Virus record (IMG/VR): IMGVR_UViG_3300043395_001088
Location: 1 to 21,126 of that record
DNA: 21,126 nucleotides
DNA from: a virus
Strand: one strand, 5' to 3'
Part shown: positions 4,826 to 10,900 of the stretch, piece by piece
Layout: each line of letters begins with the position of its first letter
Numbering within the stretch: the stretch's first letter is position 1
The notes under the pieces: model-generated
Database searches by the model: none
Seen by the model: only the letters and a program-made list of their open reading frames with translations
What the model was told of the DNA's origin: nothing
Translations under genes and position numbers: made by a program

Positions 4826-5025
4826 TGGACGTAGTAAACCACCCGCCGCACTACACAGATCATCCATCAGGTATTGAGTGCATTCAGATCACTGAACACT
4901 TGAACTTCTGTCTTGGCAATGCTGTTAAGTATATCTGGAGGGCTGATCTGAAAGACGATGCCATTGAAGACCTAAAAAAAGCAGTTTGGTATATCAACCG
5001 AGAAATCGCAAGGAGAACCAAGTGA
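4825..5025 (+). CDS. DUF3310 protein
   Basis: I start at ATG 4825 (66 aa), with GGAG six bases upstream and a one-base overlap with the preceding stop. The protein follows the DUF3310 pattern closely: NHPPHYTDHPSGIECIQI near the N-terminus, then HLNFCLGNAVKYIWRADLKD, then DLKKAVWYINREI. DUF3310 proteins are common in phages, often annotated as SaV-like or nucleotide-kinase-associated, but the biochemical function is not established. The length is typical. The stop overlaps the next start (GTGA). Confidence 0.85.
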   Translation: MDVVNHPPHYTDHPSGIECIQITEHLNFCLGNAVKYIWRADLKDDAIEDLKKAVWYINREIARRTK

Positions 5026-5186
5026 ACACCAAGATGCTTGTCAGGGCAAGAGAACTGTTTTCTGTGCCTTACATCCCCAACGAAATCAACCGAGCCAACC
5101 AACGCAAGTGGATTCGCTCTATCCGCAGACTTGGAGACAAGTGGCTTCTTGCAAAAACCATCAGGAGAAATCATGGAATTCAATGA
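5022..5186 (+). CDS. Small basic hypothetical protein (GTG start)
   Basis: The best start is GTG 5022: AGGAG lies seven bases upstream and it overlaps the DUF3310 stop as GTGA, giving 54 residues. The longer frame from 4986 would sit inside the DUF3310 gene. The sequence is rich in Arg/Lys: MLVRARELFSVPYIPNEINR, then RKWIRSIRRLGDKWLLA. From memory this 'R.lF.vpyiP..inR.N.rkWvrsvR.LGd.WLla' protein recurs in phages of Gram-negative bacteria. The basic helices suggest nucleic-acid binding. The function is unknown. Confidence 0.75.
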   Translation: MNTKMLVRARELFSVPYIPNEINRANQRKWIRSIRRLGDKWLLAKTIRRNHGIQ

Positions 5187-5346
5187 CTATTCAACAATAA
5201 TCATGGACTTGGAACGCACTCTTAAGTCGCTTGAGAACAAGTGCCTTCATAAAAAATATGACGGATACATCACAGAAATCGGTCATGCTCACCAGAAACT
5301 CAGCGAGTTGTTGATCTGGATTGCTCACGAGCAGGTGAAGAAATGA
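5173..5346 (+). CDS. Small helical hypothetical protein (57 aa)
   Basis: I start at ATG 5173 (MEFNDYSTIIMDLERTLKSL) because AGGAG lies six bases upstream; the long upstream extension is in the wrong frame of two other genes. The 57 residues are almost all helical, with heptad-like leucines and a C-terminal SELLIWIAHEQVKK. It overlaps the previous gene by 14 bases, and its TGA overlaps the next ATG. No family is recognised. Confidence 0.65.
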   Translation: MEFNDYSTIIMDLERTLKSLENKCLHKKYDGYITEIGHAHQKLSELLIWIAHEQVKK

Positions 5347-5564
5347 AAGAATGGCACGACCTACCCAAAAAAGACGGCGACTACTACTACCTCAAGGTGG
5401 TGGACATTTACAGGGACGATGCTCTGTTCGTGGATTACGAAATCTACAAGAACGAGTGTGAAGAACCCATCCAGATTGACTTCTTCCATGAAGCCATTGA
5501 AAAGATCATTCAGCAAGTCAAAGAAGATTACAGAGAAAGCGAGAGAAACGATGTTCTGCCCTGA
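5343..5564 (+). CDS. Acidic hypothetical protein (73 aa)
   Basis: ATG 5343 overlaps the preceding TGA. The protein opens MKEWHDLPKKDGDYYYLKVV and then alternates strands and an acidic helix (NECEEPIQIDFFHEAIEKII). The start 'W.dlP.kdG.Yl..' is common among small phage proteins that contain a DUF551-like or similar beta-sheet fold, but the match is not firm enough to name. No catalytic motif is seen. It overlaps the next gene by 14 bases. Confidence 0.65.
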   Translation: MKEWHDLPKKDGDYYYLKVVDIYRDDALFVDYEIYKNECEEPIQIDFFHEAIEKIIQQVKEDYRESERNDVLP

Positions 5565-5745
5565 CAAACTCATCCAAGAAGCAATTGATGCTTCTAAGCA
5601 ACACTCACCCAACTTAGACTCACAATTAGCGTTTCAAAATGGCTACATGAAGGCCATCATCGCCAATCTTTGCTATACAATTGAAAGCACACGAGATGAA
5701 CTCAAACTCGTGAAACAGGAACTTAATTCAATCGGAGAACTTTAA
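5551..5745 (+). CDS. Small helical hypothetical protein (64 aa)
   Basis: The start is ATG 5551 (MFCPDKLIQEAIDASKQHSP); the longer open frame upstream is out of frame with the real gene there. The C-terminal half, LCYTIESTRDELKLVKQELN, looks like a coiled coil. It ends with TAATG shared with the ERF gene, so it is probably coupled to it. This position is often held by a short accessory to the annealing protein, but I recognise no family. Confidence 0.65.
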   Translation: MFCPDKLIQEAIDASKQHSPNLDSQLAFQNGYMKAIIANLCYTIESTRDELKLVKQELNSIGEL

Positions 5746-6293
5746 TGAAGCAAATCGCATCTGCCCTGGTCAAAGCACAAAAAGCCTTTGGCCCTGCACT
5801 CAAGACCTCTACAAATCCACACTTTAAGTCACGCTATGCTGATCTGTCGGCTTGCGTTGAAGCGGTCATAGACGCTCTAAACGATCACGGAATCTTTCTG
5901 CTGCAGAAGAACTATGACTGCACAGATGGGGTCATGGTGGAAACTGTCTTTGTCCACGAATCAGGCGAAATGCTTGAGTGTGGAATTGTCCACTTCCCTG
6001 CTGTCAAACACGATCCACAAGGCTACGCATCAGCCCTGACCTATGCTCGTCGCTATTCGCTTATGGCGGCTTGTGGAATCGCTCCAGAAGATGACGACGG
6101 CAACCGATCTGCTCAGTCTTTCAAAAGCGTAGACGCATCGGCATTGGCTGACATGATCACAGCAATCAACGATTGCACAACTGCTGACGAACTCAAGCAA
6201 GCATTTACAGAAGCCTATAAAGCCACTTCTGGCGATGCCAATGCACAGAAAAAGATTGTCATGGCTAAAGATGCCAAGAAGGGACAATTATGA
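5745..6293 (+). CDS. ERF family single-strand annealing protein
   Basis: The 182-residue protein has the ERF core: LVKAQKAFGPALKTSTNPHF at 8-27, KSRYADLSACVEAVIDAL at 28-45, and the diagnostic DPQGYASALTYARRYSLMAA at 90-109 followed by GIAPEDDDGN. ERF proteins anneal complementary single strands and drive RecA-independent recombination in P22-like phages. The C-terminal third is a helical tail. The gene lies 600 bases before the YqaJ exonuclease and SSB, completing an annealing/resection/SSB recombination set. The start overlaps the upstream stop (TAATG). Confidence 0.92.
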   Translation: MKQIASALVKAQKAFGPALKTSTNPHFKSRYADLSACVEAVIDALNDHGIFLLQKNYDCTDGVMVETVFVHESGEMLECGIVHFPAVKHDPQGYASALTYARRYSLMAACGIAPEDDDGNRSAQSFKSVDASALADMITAINDCTTADELKQAFTEAYKATSGDANAQKKIVMAKDAKKGQL

Positions 6294-6505
6294 ACACAGG
6301 TGGGCCAGCGTTTCCAAAACCAAAATTAATGCAACAAGCAGTCAGTTTTGACCATGAAGAAGGCATGACCTTGCGAGACTACTTTGCCGCCAAAGCGATG
6401 CAAAGTTACATGATGCAAGAAGTCTGGAATCCAGATACATACCAAATGGCGGCAAGATCGGCATATAGAGTGGCAGACGCAATGCTGAAAGCGAGGGAAC
6501 AATGA
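6290..6505 (+). CDS. Conserved small phage protein (GMTLRDYFAAKAM motif)
   Basis: The 71-residue protein begins MNTGGPAFPKPKLM and contains EGMTLRDYFAAKAMQSYMMQ at about 24-43, then YQMAARSAYRVADAMLKARE. This 'gGpAFP......GmTlRDYfAakAM......AY..AdamL.aR' arrangement is very common among small proteins of phages and prophages of Gram-negative bacteria, always of unknown function. Both ends overlap neighbours (ATGA at each junction). The size is normal for the family. Confidence 0.8.
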   Translation: MNTGGPAFPKPKLMQQAVSFDHEEGMTLRDYFAAKAMQSYMMQEVWNPDTYQMAARSAYRVADAMLKAREQ

Positions 6506-6729
6506 GAACTAGCAACATTGAATTAATAGATTTAATTTTGACCATGAATAGTGCAGACATAAATGCTTTGCAAGATGCTCAGTTTACGCTTGAATCTATC
6601 AAACAAGCAGACCCAGGCACTTATGATGAAATCATTAATCAATCTCTGCAATTAATAAATAAAGCACTTGGATTGTCTTGTCATGATGCGATTGACAAAA
6701 TTGCTGAGCAATTAGGAGTAGAAGTATGA
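6502..6729 (+). CDS. Hypothetical protein (75 aa)
   Basis: This is an acidic helical protein starting MRTSNIELIDLILTMNSADI. It has SLQLINKALGLSCHDAIDKI in the middle and ends AEQLGVEV. No domain is recognised. The gene is more AT-rich than its neighbours (ATTAATAGATTTAATTTT at the start), which may show a separate origin. ATGA overlaps at both ends place it firmly in the operon. Confidence 0.65.
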   Translation: MRTSNIELIDLILTMNSADINALQDAQFTLESIKQADPGTYDEIINQSLQLINKALGLSCHDAIDKIAEQLGVEV

Positions 6730-6908
6730 CTAAACCAACAGGAATCAAAATGACTATTCCTGATCAGACCAAACACAAAAACGATAAATATCTGATCAAT
6801 GTGAAAGTGGTCAATACCTCAAAAACACCCGTCAACAAGTTGGAGTGCTATGGCACATACGACAAAGCCACAGTAGACGCAATTCTTAATTTAATGGGTG
6901 TTAAATAA
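6726..6908 (+). CDS. Small basic hypothetical protein (60 aa)
   Basis: The product starts MTKPTGIKMTIPDQTKHKND and then appears to form a beta-sheet (YLINVKVVNTSKTPVNKLEC), ending in a helix DKATVDAILNLMGVK. It is lysine-rich. The gene overlaps its upstream neighbour (ATGA) and shares TAATG with the exonuclease gene. Small proteins placed just before YqaJ exonucleases occur in many phages, but I cannot assign a function. Confidence 0.65.
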   Translation: MTKPTGIKMTIPDQTKHKNDKYLINVKVVNTSKTPVNKLECYGTYDKATVDAILNLMGVK

Positions 6909-7531
6909 TGGAACAAAGAACAGACGAATGGTTTAGCGCTCGTCTTGGAAAAGTCACTGCATCACGGATCGGAGATGTAATGGCTCGGACTAAGACAGGA
7001 TACTCGGCAAGTCGGGCTAACTACATGGCTCAACTGGTCGTAGAACGGCTCACAAACCGCAAGGAAGAGTCTTACACCAATGCCGCTATGCAATGGGGTA
7101 CAGAAAACGAACCACTTGCCAGATCAGCCTATGAGGTCGCTAATGATGTATTGGTTAAAGAAGTTGGGTTTATTGATCATCCAGAAATCGCCAATTCTGG
7201 CGCTTCACCTGATGGGCTGGTTGGTGATGATGGCATGGTGGAAATCAAGTGTCCTAATACAGCCACACACATAGAAACCCTACTTAACAACACGATTGAT
7301 GGCAAGTATCGTTATCAAATGTTGTGGCAGATGCGTTGCACCAATCGCAAATGGTGTGACTTTGTAAGTTTTGACCCACGGATGCCAGAGGAACTTCAAT
7401 TGAAGATCATCCGTGTTGACTACGATCAGGCTGAAGTTGACCAGATCGAAGCAGAGGTCACAAAGTTCTTATCTGAGGTGGATGAGAAAGTTAAGAAACT
7501 CAACGAGGTAAAAAATGGCATCAGTCAATAA
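6908..7531 (+). CDS. YqaJ/lambda-exonuclease family recombinase nuclease
   Basis: The 207-residue protein opens EQRTDEWFSARLGKVTASRI at 2-21, the standard entry of YqaJ-type (PD-(D/E)XK) exonucleases. It continues with MQWGTENEPLARSAYE at 61-76, and the catalytic block GASPDGLVGDDGMVEIKCP at 98-116 supplies D102, E112 and K114. WQMRCTNRKWCDFVSFDP matches the next conserved block. The enzyme resects double-stranded ends 5' to 3' to feed the ERF annealing protein. Its 3' end overlaps the SSB gene by 17 bases. The length is normal. Confidence 0.92.
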   Translation: MEQRTDEWFSARLGKVTASRIGDVMARTKTGYSASRANYMAQLVVERLTNRKEESYTNAAMQWGTENEPLARSAYEVANDVLVKEVGFIDHPEIANSGASPDGLVGDDGMVEIKCPNTATHIETLLNNTIDGKYRYQMLWQMRCTNRKWCDFVSFDPRMPEELQLKIIRVDYDQAEVDQIEAEVTKFLSEVDEKVKKLNEVKNGISQ

Positions 7532-7916
7532 AGTGATTCTTGTAGGGTCTTGTGGACAGGACTGCGAGGTTCGTTTCACCGCTTCTGGCAAGGCAGTAGC
7601 GAATGTGTCTATCGCAACCAGTAGCCGAAAGAAGAATCCTCAAGGCGAAAAAGTAGAGGAAACGACTTGGCACAAGTTGATTTTCTTTGACAAGCTGGCT
7701 GAGATCGCTGGTCAGTTTTTAACCAAGGGAACTATGGTCTATGTTGAAGGTCAGATCAAGCATGACAAATACATGGACAAAAATGGGCAAGAACGCCACG
7801 TTACCAATGTGATCTGCCAAGAAATGACAGTCTTGAAGCGTGGTCAGGAAAAAAACTCAGTTCCTGAAGGTGCGCCGAAAGATGTGGAGATTGATGACTC
7901 ATCAATTCCTTTTTGA
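7515..7916 (+). CDS. ssb: Single-stranded DNA-binding protein
   Basis: The 133-residue protein has an OB fold of the bacterial SSB type at about 2-108: NKVILVGSCGQDCEVRFTAS at the N-terminus, then TTWHKLIFFDKLAEIAGQFL, and GTMVYVEGQIK. The linker is very short. The C-terminus EIDDSSIPF keeps the acidic tip that binds partner proteins in SSB. It coats single strands in phage replication and recombination with the neighbouring ERF and exonuclease. It begins inside the end of the exonuclease gene. Confidence 0.94.
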   Translation: MASVNKVILVGSCGQDCEVRFTASGKAVANVSIATSSRKKNPQGEKVEETTWHKLIFFDKLAEIAGQFLTKGTMVYVEGQIKHDKYMDKNGQERHVTNVICQEMTVLKRGQEKNSVPEGAPKDVEIDDSSIPF

Positions 7917-8006
7917 ACAATGGGCGAAAGCGGATGCTGTGGGGTATCGACAGTAGTCAAAACCACAGACGCAGCGAGTAGCCCACCCAACACGGAGATT
8001 TAAAAA
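7917..8006. other. Intergenic segment with hairpin and a 27-codon frame
   Basis: This 90-base gap is the longest within the rightward operon. CTGTGG and CCACAG (about 7938-7972) can form a 6-bp stem around a smaller GAC...GTC stem. A 27-codon open frame (7920-8003, Gly/Cys/Ser/Thr-rich) fills the same segment but lacks a ribosome site. The GGAG for the next gene is at 7994-7997. A structured leader or mRNA processing site is possible. Confidence 0.35.
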
Positions 8007-8324
8007 ATGTTTGATCCTTTCAAGTTCATTAAAGAAAAGTTTGGCACTTCAGTCCACCAGTTGGTTCGCAGAGATGACCCTGTAACATCTTACGAGGCAG
8101 CAGAGAGGGTAGACACCCAGAAGATGGAAAAGATCGTCCTGGAAGCGATTAAAGGCTTTCCAGAGGGGTGCATTGCTGATCAAGTCTTAGAGGCATTGCC
8201 TCAGTATTCCTACTCCACTGTGACTGCTCGGTTTTCCTCTCTTTTGAGGAAAGATCACATAGAGATCATTGGGACTCGTCCTGGTCGGTCTGGTCGCCAA
8301 CAACGCATTATGAGGGCTGTATGA
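8007..8324 (+). CDS. Winged-helix DNA-binding phage protein
   Basis: The 105-residue protein contains RRDDPVTSYEAAERVDTQKM at about 21-40, followed by a winged-helix region: KIVLEAIKGFPEGCIADQVLEAL, YSYSTVTARFSSLLRKDHIE (recognition helix) and a basic wing GTRPGRSGRQQR. Small proteins with '(R)..DP.TS..AA' plus 'S.sTv.aRfs.L...g.i' are frequent in phages as presumed regulators. GGAG lies nine bases before the ATG. It may regulate later rightward genes or the switch to late transcription; the DNA target is unknown. Confidence 0.75.
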   Translation: MFDPFKFIKEKFGTSVHQLVRRDDPVTSYEAAERVDTQKMEKIVLEAIKGFPEGCIADQVLEALPQYSYSTVTARFSSLLRKDHIEIIGTRPGRSGRQQRIMRAV

Positions 8325-8548
8325 CCACAGAAACCATTGCAAAGTGGATGATCGACCGAGGTTATGCCACTGGTCATGGCGACACCATTGAAGACTTGCT
8401 CAAAGAGTTGGAATGGCAGATCAGGGAGAGTGAGCGAGAGGCGTGTGCAAAGGTGTGTGAAAACATTTACACAGGCGAAGAAGCAACTGGCGATTGGCCT
8501 ACACCTGAAATGTGCGCCGCCGCCATCAGAGCAAGGGGAAACAAATGA
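8321..8548 (+). CDS. Conserved small hypothetical phage protein (75 aa)
   Basis: The sequence starts MTTETIAKWMIDRGYATGHG. Then WQIRESEREACAKVCENIY at about 32-50 and CAAAIRARGNK at the end give the pattern 'r..ErEaCAkvce........a..CAaaIRaRG', which recurs in many phage proteins of unknown function. The two conserved Cys-containing helices may pair or bind metal. It is joined to both neighbours by ATGA overlaps. Confidence 0.75.
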   Translation: MTTETIAKWMIDRGYATGHGDTIEDLLKELEWQIRESEREACAKVCENIYTGEEATGDWPTPEMCAAAIRARGNK

Positions 8549-8652
8549 GTGCAGAAACACTCATGATCTTCCTGATGTGCGTCTATATCCCTATTGGGAT
8601 GGTGATGGCGTTTTTTGGTTTTGTTCAGATATTGGGGTGGTTAAATGAATGA
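8545..8652 (+). CDS. Small single-span membrane protein (35 aa)
   Basis: This is a short frame. It encodes MSAETLMIFLMCVYIPIGMV followed by MAFFGFVQILGWLNE: one long hydrophobic helix with a short acidic N-terminus. ATG 8545 overlaps the preceding TGA, and the TGA at 8650-8652 overlaps the next gene by eight bases, so it fits the operon exactly. It is probably an inner-membrane peptide of unknown role. Confidence 0.6.
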   Translation: MSAETLMIFLMCVYIPIGMVMAFFGFVQILGWLNE

Positions 8653-8869
8653 AAATGATTTGTTATATATGGCTGAGTATTTTATTCAGAAGAATCAGGC
8701 ACTTTTCTTTTATAGGACGGCAAAATTTAACTCGCCTGATTTGGAAAGATCAATTTATTGGCTATTAATGTGGCAACAAGCCATTGATCAACAAAACAAA
8801 GCATTGCAAAAAGTTGCACCAACCAAGCGAATCAAAGGTATGTTGATTGCAGCAGGGTTCACAGGATGA
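8645..8869 (+). CDS. Hypothetical protein (74 aa)
   Basis: The product starts MNENDLLYMAEYFIQKNQAL and is Gln/aromatic-rich (IYWLLMWQQAIDQQNKALQK). It looks fully helical and ends in KGMLIAAGFTG. No family is recognised. The coding DNA is more AT-rich than its neighbours, like the gene at 6502. It overlaps both neighbours by a few bases. Confidence 0.6.
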   Translation: MNENDLLYMAEYFIQKNQALFFYRTAKFNSPDLERSIYWLLMWQQAIDQQNKALQKVAPTKRIKGMLIAAGFTG

Positions 8870-9078
8870 GCGAAAGACTCAAGTGTCCAGAGTGTGGGAA
8901 GTGGTCAGATGTGCTGGAAACAAGACCGATCAGAGGAAAGAACATCATCTATCGTCGCAGGGAATGTGGAAATGGTCACAGATTTTTCTCACATGAAGTT
9001 GTCATTGGATTGGTAAAGAAACGAGATGAAAAAACCACACACACCGAAAATCAGAGAAATTCTAAGAAGCAGTCCTAA
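8866..9078 (+). CDS. Zinc-ribbon mini-protein, NrdR N-terminus-like
   Basis: The 70-residue protein has C7-x2-C10 (KCPECGKWSDVLETR) and, after a linker, YRRRECGNGHRFFSHE with C34 and H38. This closely follows the zinc ribbon of NrdR ('CP.Cg...v.dsR.....iRRRReC..Cg.RFtt.E'), but the ATP-cone domain is missing and the fourth ligand would be His rather than Cys. It probably binds DNA or RNA polymerase as a small regulator. The Lys-rich tail may be unstructured. The gene overlaps the next by 53 bases in another frame. Confidence 0.75.
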   Translation: MSERLKCPECGKWSDVLETRPIRGKNIIYRRRECGNGHRFFSHEVVIGLVKKRDEKTTHTENQRNSKKQS

Positions 9079-9322
9079 TGGCAGAACTGCAAAGCAGATT
9101 CACAAAGAAATCCCAGAAATCTCAAAAGTAAAAACAGTCAAAAGCAGTCTAACCAAGATGCCAGATGTTTATATTGACAGATGGGTAAAAGAGACTGGGA
9201 GCAGAGGTCAATATCAAGCGGTCTACATGGCAGTCATACCACCTGATGATTGCCCACATCCAAAAGATCGGTTTCCAGAAGTTTGTAAAACCAGATGGGT
9301 TGATAGAGGAGCACAAGCATGA
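9026..9322 (+). CDS. Small DNA-binding-like phage protein (98 aa)
   Basis: The N-terminal half is basic and looks like a winged helix: KIREILRSSPNGRTAKQIHK, then SKVKTVKSSLTKMPDVYIDR and a wing ending QYQAVYMAV. It continues with a short acidic segment containing DDCPHPKDRF. In phages, 'CPHP..R' tails follow wHTH domains of this type. Its first 53 bases overlap the zinc-ribbon gene, which is unusual in this operon. GAG before ATG 9026 is a modest ribosome site. Function beyond DNA binding is not visible. Confidence 0.7.
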   Translation: MKKPHTPKIREILRSSPNGRTAKQIHKEIPEISKVKTVKSSLTKMPDVYIDRWVKETGSRGQYQAVYMAVIPPDDCPHPKDRFPEVCKTRWVDRGAQA

Positions 9323-9516
9323 TTGAAGCAATGAAACAGGCGCTGGAGGCGTTGGAACAAGTCAAACCCTTGTACGACAAGCACCACGCAATTGCTGCCC
9401 TACGCCAAGCCATCGCAGAAGCAGAGAAGCAAGAACGATACTTCTGCGAACGATGTGGAAAGCGTTTGTCTGGTGGCATTCATACCTGCACACCGCCAGT
9501 AAAAGCGTGTGGCTAA
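9319..9516 (+). CDS. Helical phage protein with C-terminal zinc-finger-like motif
   Basis: The 65-residue protein opens MIEAMKQALEALEQVKPLYD and has IAALRQAIAEAEKQ at about 25-38, the common 'ALeaLe......AI.aLRqAIaEAekQ' block of small phage proteins. Residues 43-64 add C43, C46, H55, C57 and C64 (YFCERCGKRLSGGIHTC), a possible zinc site not always present in that family. It is the last rightward gene; only two bases separate its stop from the end of the convergent endolysin gene. Confidence 0.75.
   Translation: MIEAMKQALEALEQVKPLYDKHHAIAALRQAIAEAEKQERYFCERCGKRLSGGIHTCTPPVKACG
9489..9511. terminator. Imperfect hairpin at the convergent gene junction
   Basis: CACAC-C-GC and GC-GTGTG can pair (one bulged C) around an eight-base loop, at the end of the rightward operon and directly beyond the end of the leftward late operon. 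There is no U-tract on either side, so it is not a typical intrinsic terminator. It may be all that marks the meeting point of the two transcripts. Confidence 0.3.
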
Positions 9517-9518
9517 AC

Positions 9519-10046
9519 TCAAGCCAGCATATTTTCTGCAATCTCTTTTGAGTGAGCAACTCGATTCATCCAGCCTTTGATGAACTTGACTTGTTCAGGT
9601 CGCCTCTCAACAAGAGCCTTGTAAAACGCCTCTTTTTGCTCAGTGAACCCACGGATAACATCTGCGGGTTCTTTTGCTTTTACAGCCCCCAAAGTGCCGT
9701 TACCAATTGCACCATCGTCTTTGACACCAACTGCCCGTTGTAGCAGTTTGGCAGACTGACCAGGGCCAGCGTTCACAGCAAAGTCATAGACCAGATAATC
9801 CAGACCTGTCGGCAGGTCATCGCCCTTGATCCGATCCCAAATGCGTGATTTATAGAACCGCATGACCATCTCTTTTGGAGGAGTTTCTTTGCGGTCAATC
9901 AACTCCCAACCTTCCCAATCAGGGTTAGGAACACGAGCAATCCCCGCATAGGTCTGACCACCCAAGTCACCAGCAATGTTCGTCAGGCGATAACCTCCCT
10001 CAGACTCAATGACCTTATCAAACGACAGTTCCCAGTTCTCTTTCAT
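9519..10046 (-). CDS. GH108 family endolysin (N-acetylmuramidase)
   Basis: The 175-residue protein begins MKENWELSFDKVIESEGGYR, with the glycoside hydrolase 108 signature 'f...l..EGGy.....D.GG.T..GI'. The predicted catalytic acid is E16 in EGGY, followed by DLGGQTYAGIA at about 27-37. A C-terminal peptidoglycan-binding-3 type half carries LDYLVYDFAVNAGPGQSAKLL and RAVGVKDDGAIGNGT. It cleaves the glycan strands of peptidoglycan at the end of infection. There is no signal peptide, so it needs the adjacent holin candidates. It overlaps the holin-like gene by four bases and ends the late operon. Confidence 0.92.
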   Translation of the reverse strand: MKENWELSFDKVIESEGGYRLTNIAGDLGGQTYAGIARVPNPDWEGWELIDRKETPPKEMVMRFYKSRIWDRIKGDDLPTGLDYLVYDFAVNAGPGQSAKLLQRAVGVKDDGAIGNGTLGAVKAKEPADVIRGFTEQKEAFYKALVERRPEQVKFIKGWMNRVAHSKEIAENMLA

Positions 10047-10453
10047 TTTTTACCTTTCATGTCCATGATTTTTTCAAGAGTGCGACCACCGAAATAGAAC
10101 GACATGATCAACATACCCCATTGACCCAAAAGTTCCACATAGCGTTCATTGGCATTTTGACCAAAAGCAGACATCATTGCAAAGACAAAATACGCCCCTA
10201 GAATGAATATCAGCGTCATTGGTCGGATGTTCTTGGACAGCCAAGAATCGCTTGCCATATCCGCTTTTAAGCGGTCTGTGAGATTGTTTTGCTCGGTCTT
10301 ATAGGCTTCTAGGTCAATGTTCAATTCACCTAGTTTGCCATCTGACTCAATCTTCTTTAGTTCAGCAAGTGCCTTGGCTTTAGCCTCTTCATTTGGAAGA
10401 ACTTTGTCCAGAATCTTGCTGCCCACTTCCATCAGGGCTGGCAGGGGGATCAT
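10043..10453 (-). CDS. Holin-like membrane protein (GTA_holin_3TM type)
   Basis: The 136-residue protein has an amphipathic, Lys/Glu/Ala-rich N-terminal half (1-60), then ASDSWLSKNIRPMTLIFILG and two hydrophobic stretches at about 79-98 and 110-124, and ends with a short basic tail. 'sW..k..RP.t.......' before paired membrane segments is typical of the '3TM holin' family seen in gene transfer agents and phages. It should sit in the inner membrane and release the endolysin, which is encoded directly downstream. It overlaps the next upstream gene by 65 bases. Confidence 0.72.
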   Translation of the reverse strand: MIPLPALMEVGSKILDKVLPNEEAKAKALAELKKIESDGKLGELNIDLEAYKTEQNNLTDRLKADMASDSWLSKNIRPMTLIFILGAYFVFAMMSAFGQNANERYVELLGQWGMLIMSFYFGGRTLEKIMDMKGKK

Positions 10454-10718
10454 TTTCAGGCTCCTTCTTTAATAGGTCTTGCACAACATCCTTGCCCTTA
10501 ATAGCCAACAAGGTTCCTAGACTGCCCAAAATGTATTTGGACATATCCGACAAAAGGTAGAAAAATTGCTTATCTGCTGGTGCAATTCCACCCATAGGCT
10601 GAGGAACAAACACCAAAGAGAACATCGACAACCCAACCATGACCAACACAGTGGCGCAGAAGGTGAAGGCGATCATGAATTTGATCTTTGCCTCAATCGT
10701 TTCGTTGTCCCACTTCAT
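10389..10718 (-). CDS. Two-span membrane protein, holin/antiholin candidate
   Basis: The 109-residue protein has hydrophobic segments at about 14-38 (FMIAFTFCATVLVMVGLSMF) and 53-73 (FYLLSDMSKYILGSLGTLLA), joined by a loop containing PQPMGGIAPADKQ. The C-terminal ~30 residues are polar and low in complexity (PENDPPASPDGSGQQDSGQS). The topology fits a class II holin or an antiholin. The polar tail is encoded by DNA that also encodes the first 22 residues of the neighbouring holin-like protein. Membrane location is firm, holin function is inferred from the lysis context. Confidence 0.65.
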   Translation of the reverse strand: MKWDNETIEAKIKFMIAFTFCATVLVMVGLSMFSLVFVPQPMGGIAPADKQFFYLLSDMSKYILGSLGTLLAIKGKDVVQDLLKKEPENDPPASPDGSGQQDSGQSSSK

Positions 10719-10900
10719 CTCTGTTCACCTTTCAATTCTTCGGGCTTCAACAACTGATCAGGGCACTCTTGGGTGATGGCGCACAGGGGTCGTTTGCAAT
10801 CTTCCATCTCCCAATTCTTGGGGTTCATGCAGGGGTAGCGGTAATACTCTGGCGCATCACAGCCAGCCAGCAGAACGACCAAAATAAGCGCCCTCATCAT
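10715..10900 (-). CDS. Small Cys-rich lipoprotein in the lysis cassette
   Basis: I start at ATG 10900 (MMRALILVVLLAGC), which overlaps the upstream TGA; AAAGGA lies just before it. The frame upstream to 10939 lies in the neighbouring gene. The product is 61 residues with a lipobox LLAG-C14, so the mature protein is lipidated and probably in the outer membrane. It then carries CDAPEYYRYPCMNPKNWEME and three further Cys before a charged end. An outer-membrane spanin (Rz1-like) role fits the position, but it is not Pro-rich. I recall similar 'PeYYrYPC..p.nWe...C' lipoproteins beside phage lysis genes. Confidence 0.68.
   Translation of the reverse strand: MMRALILVVLLAGCDAPEYYRYPCMNPKNWEMEDCKRPLCAITQECPDQLLKPEELKGEQR

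Noticed and set aside
7920-8003. 27-codon plus-strand frame in the gap between ssb and the winged-helix gene
   Set aside because: No ribosome site before its ATG, and Gly/Ser/Thr/Cys-rich composition without a recognisable feature; kept only as a note within the intergenic entry.
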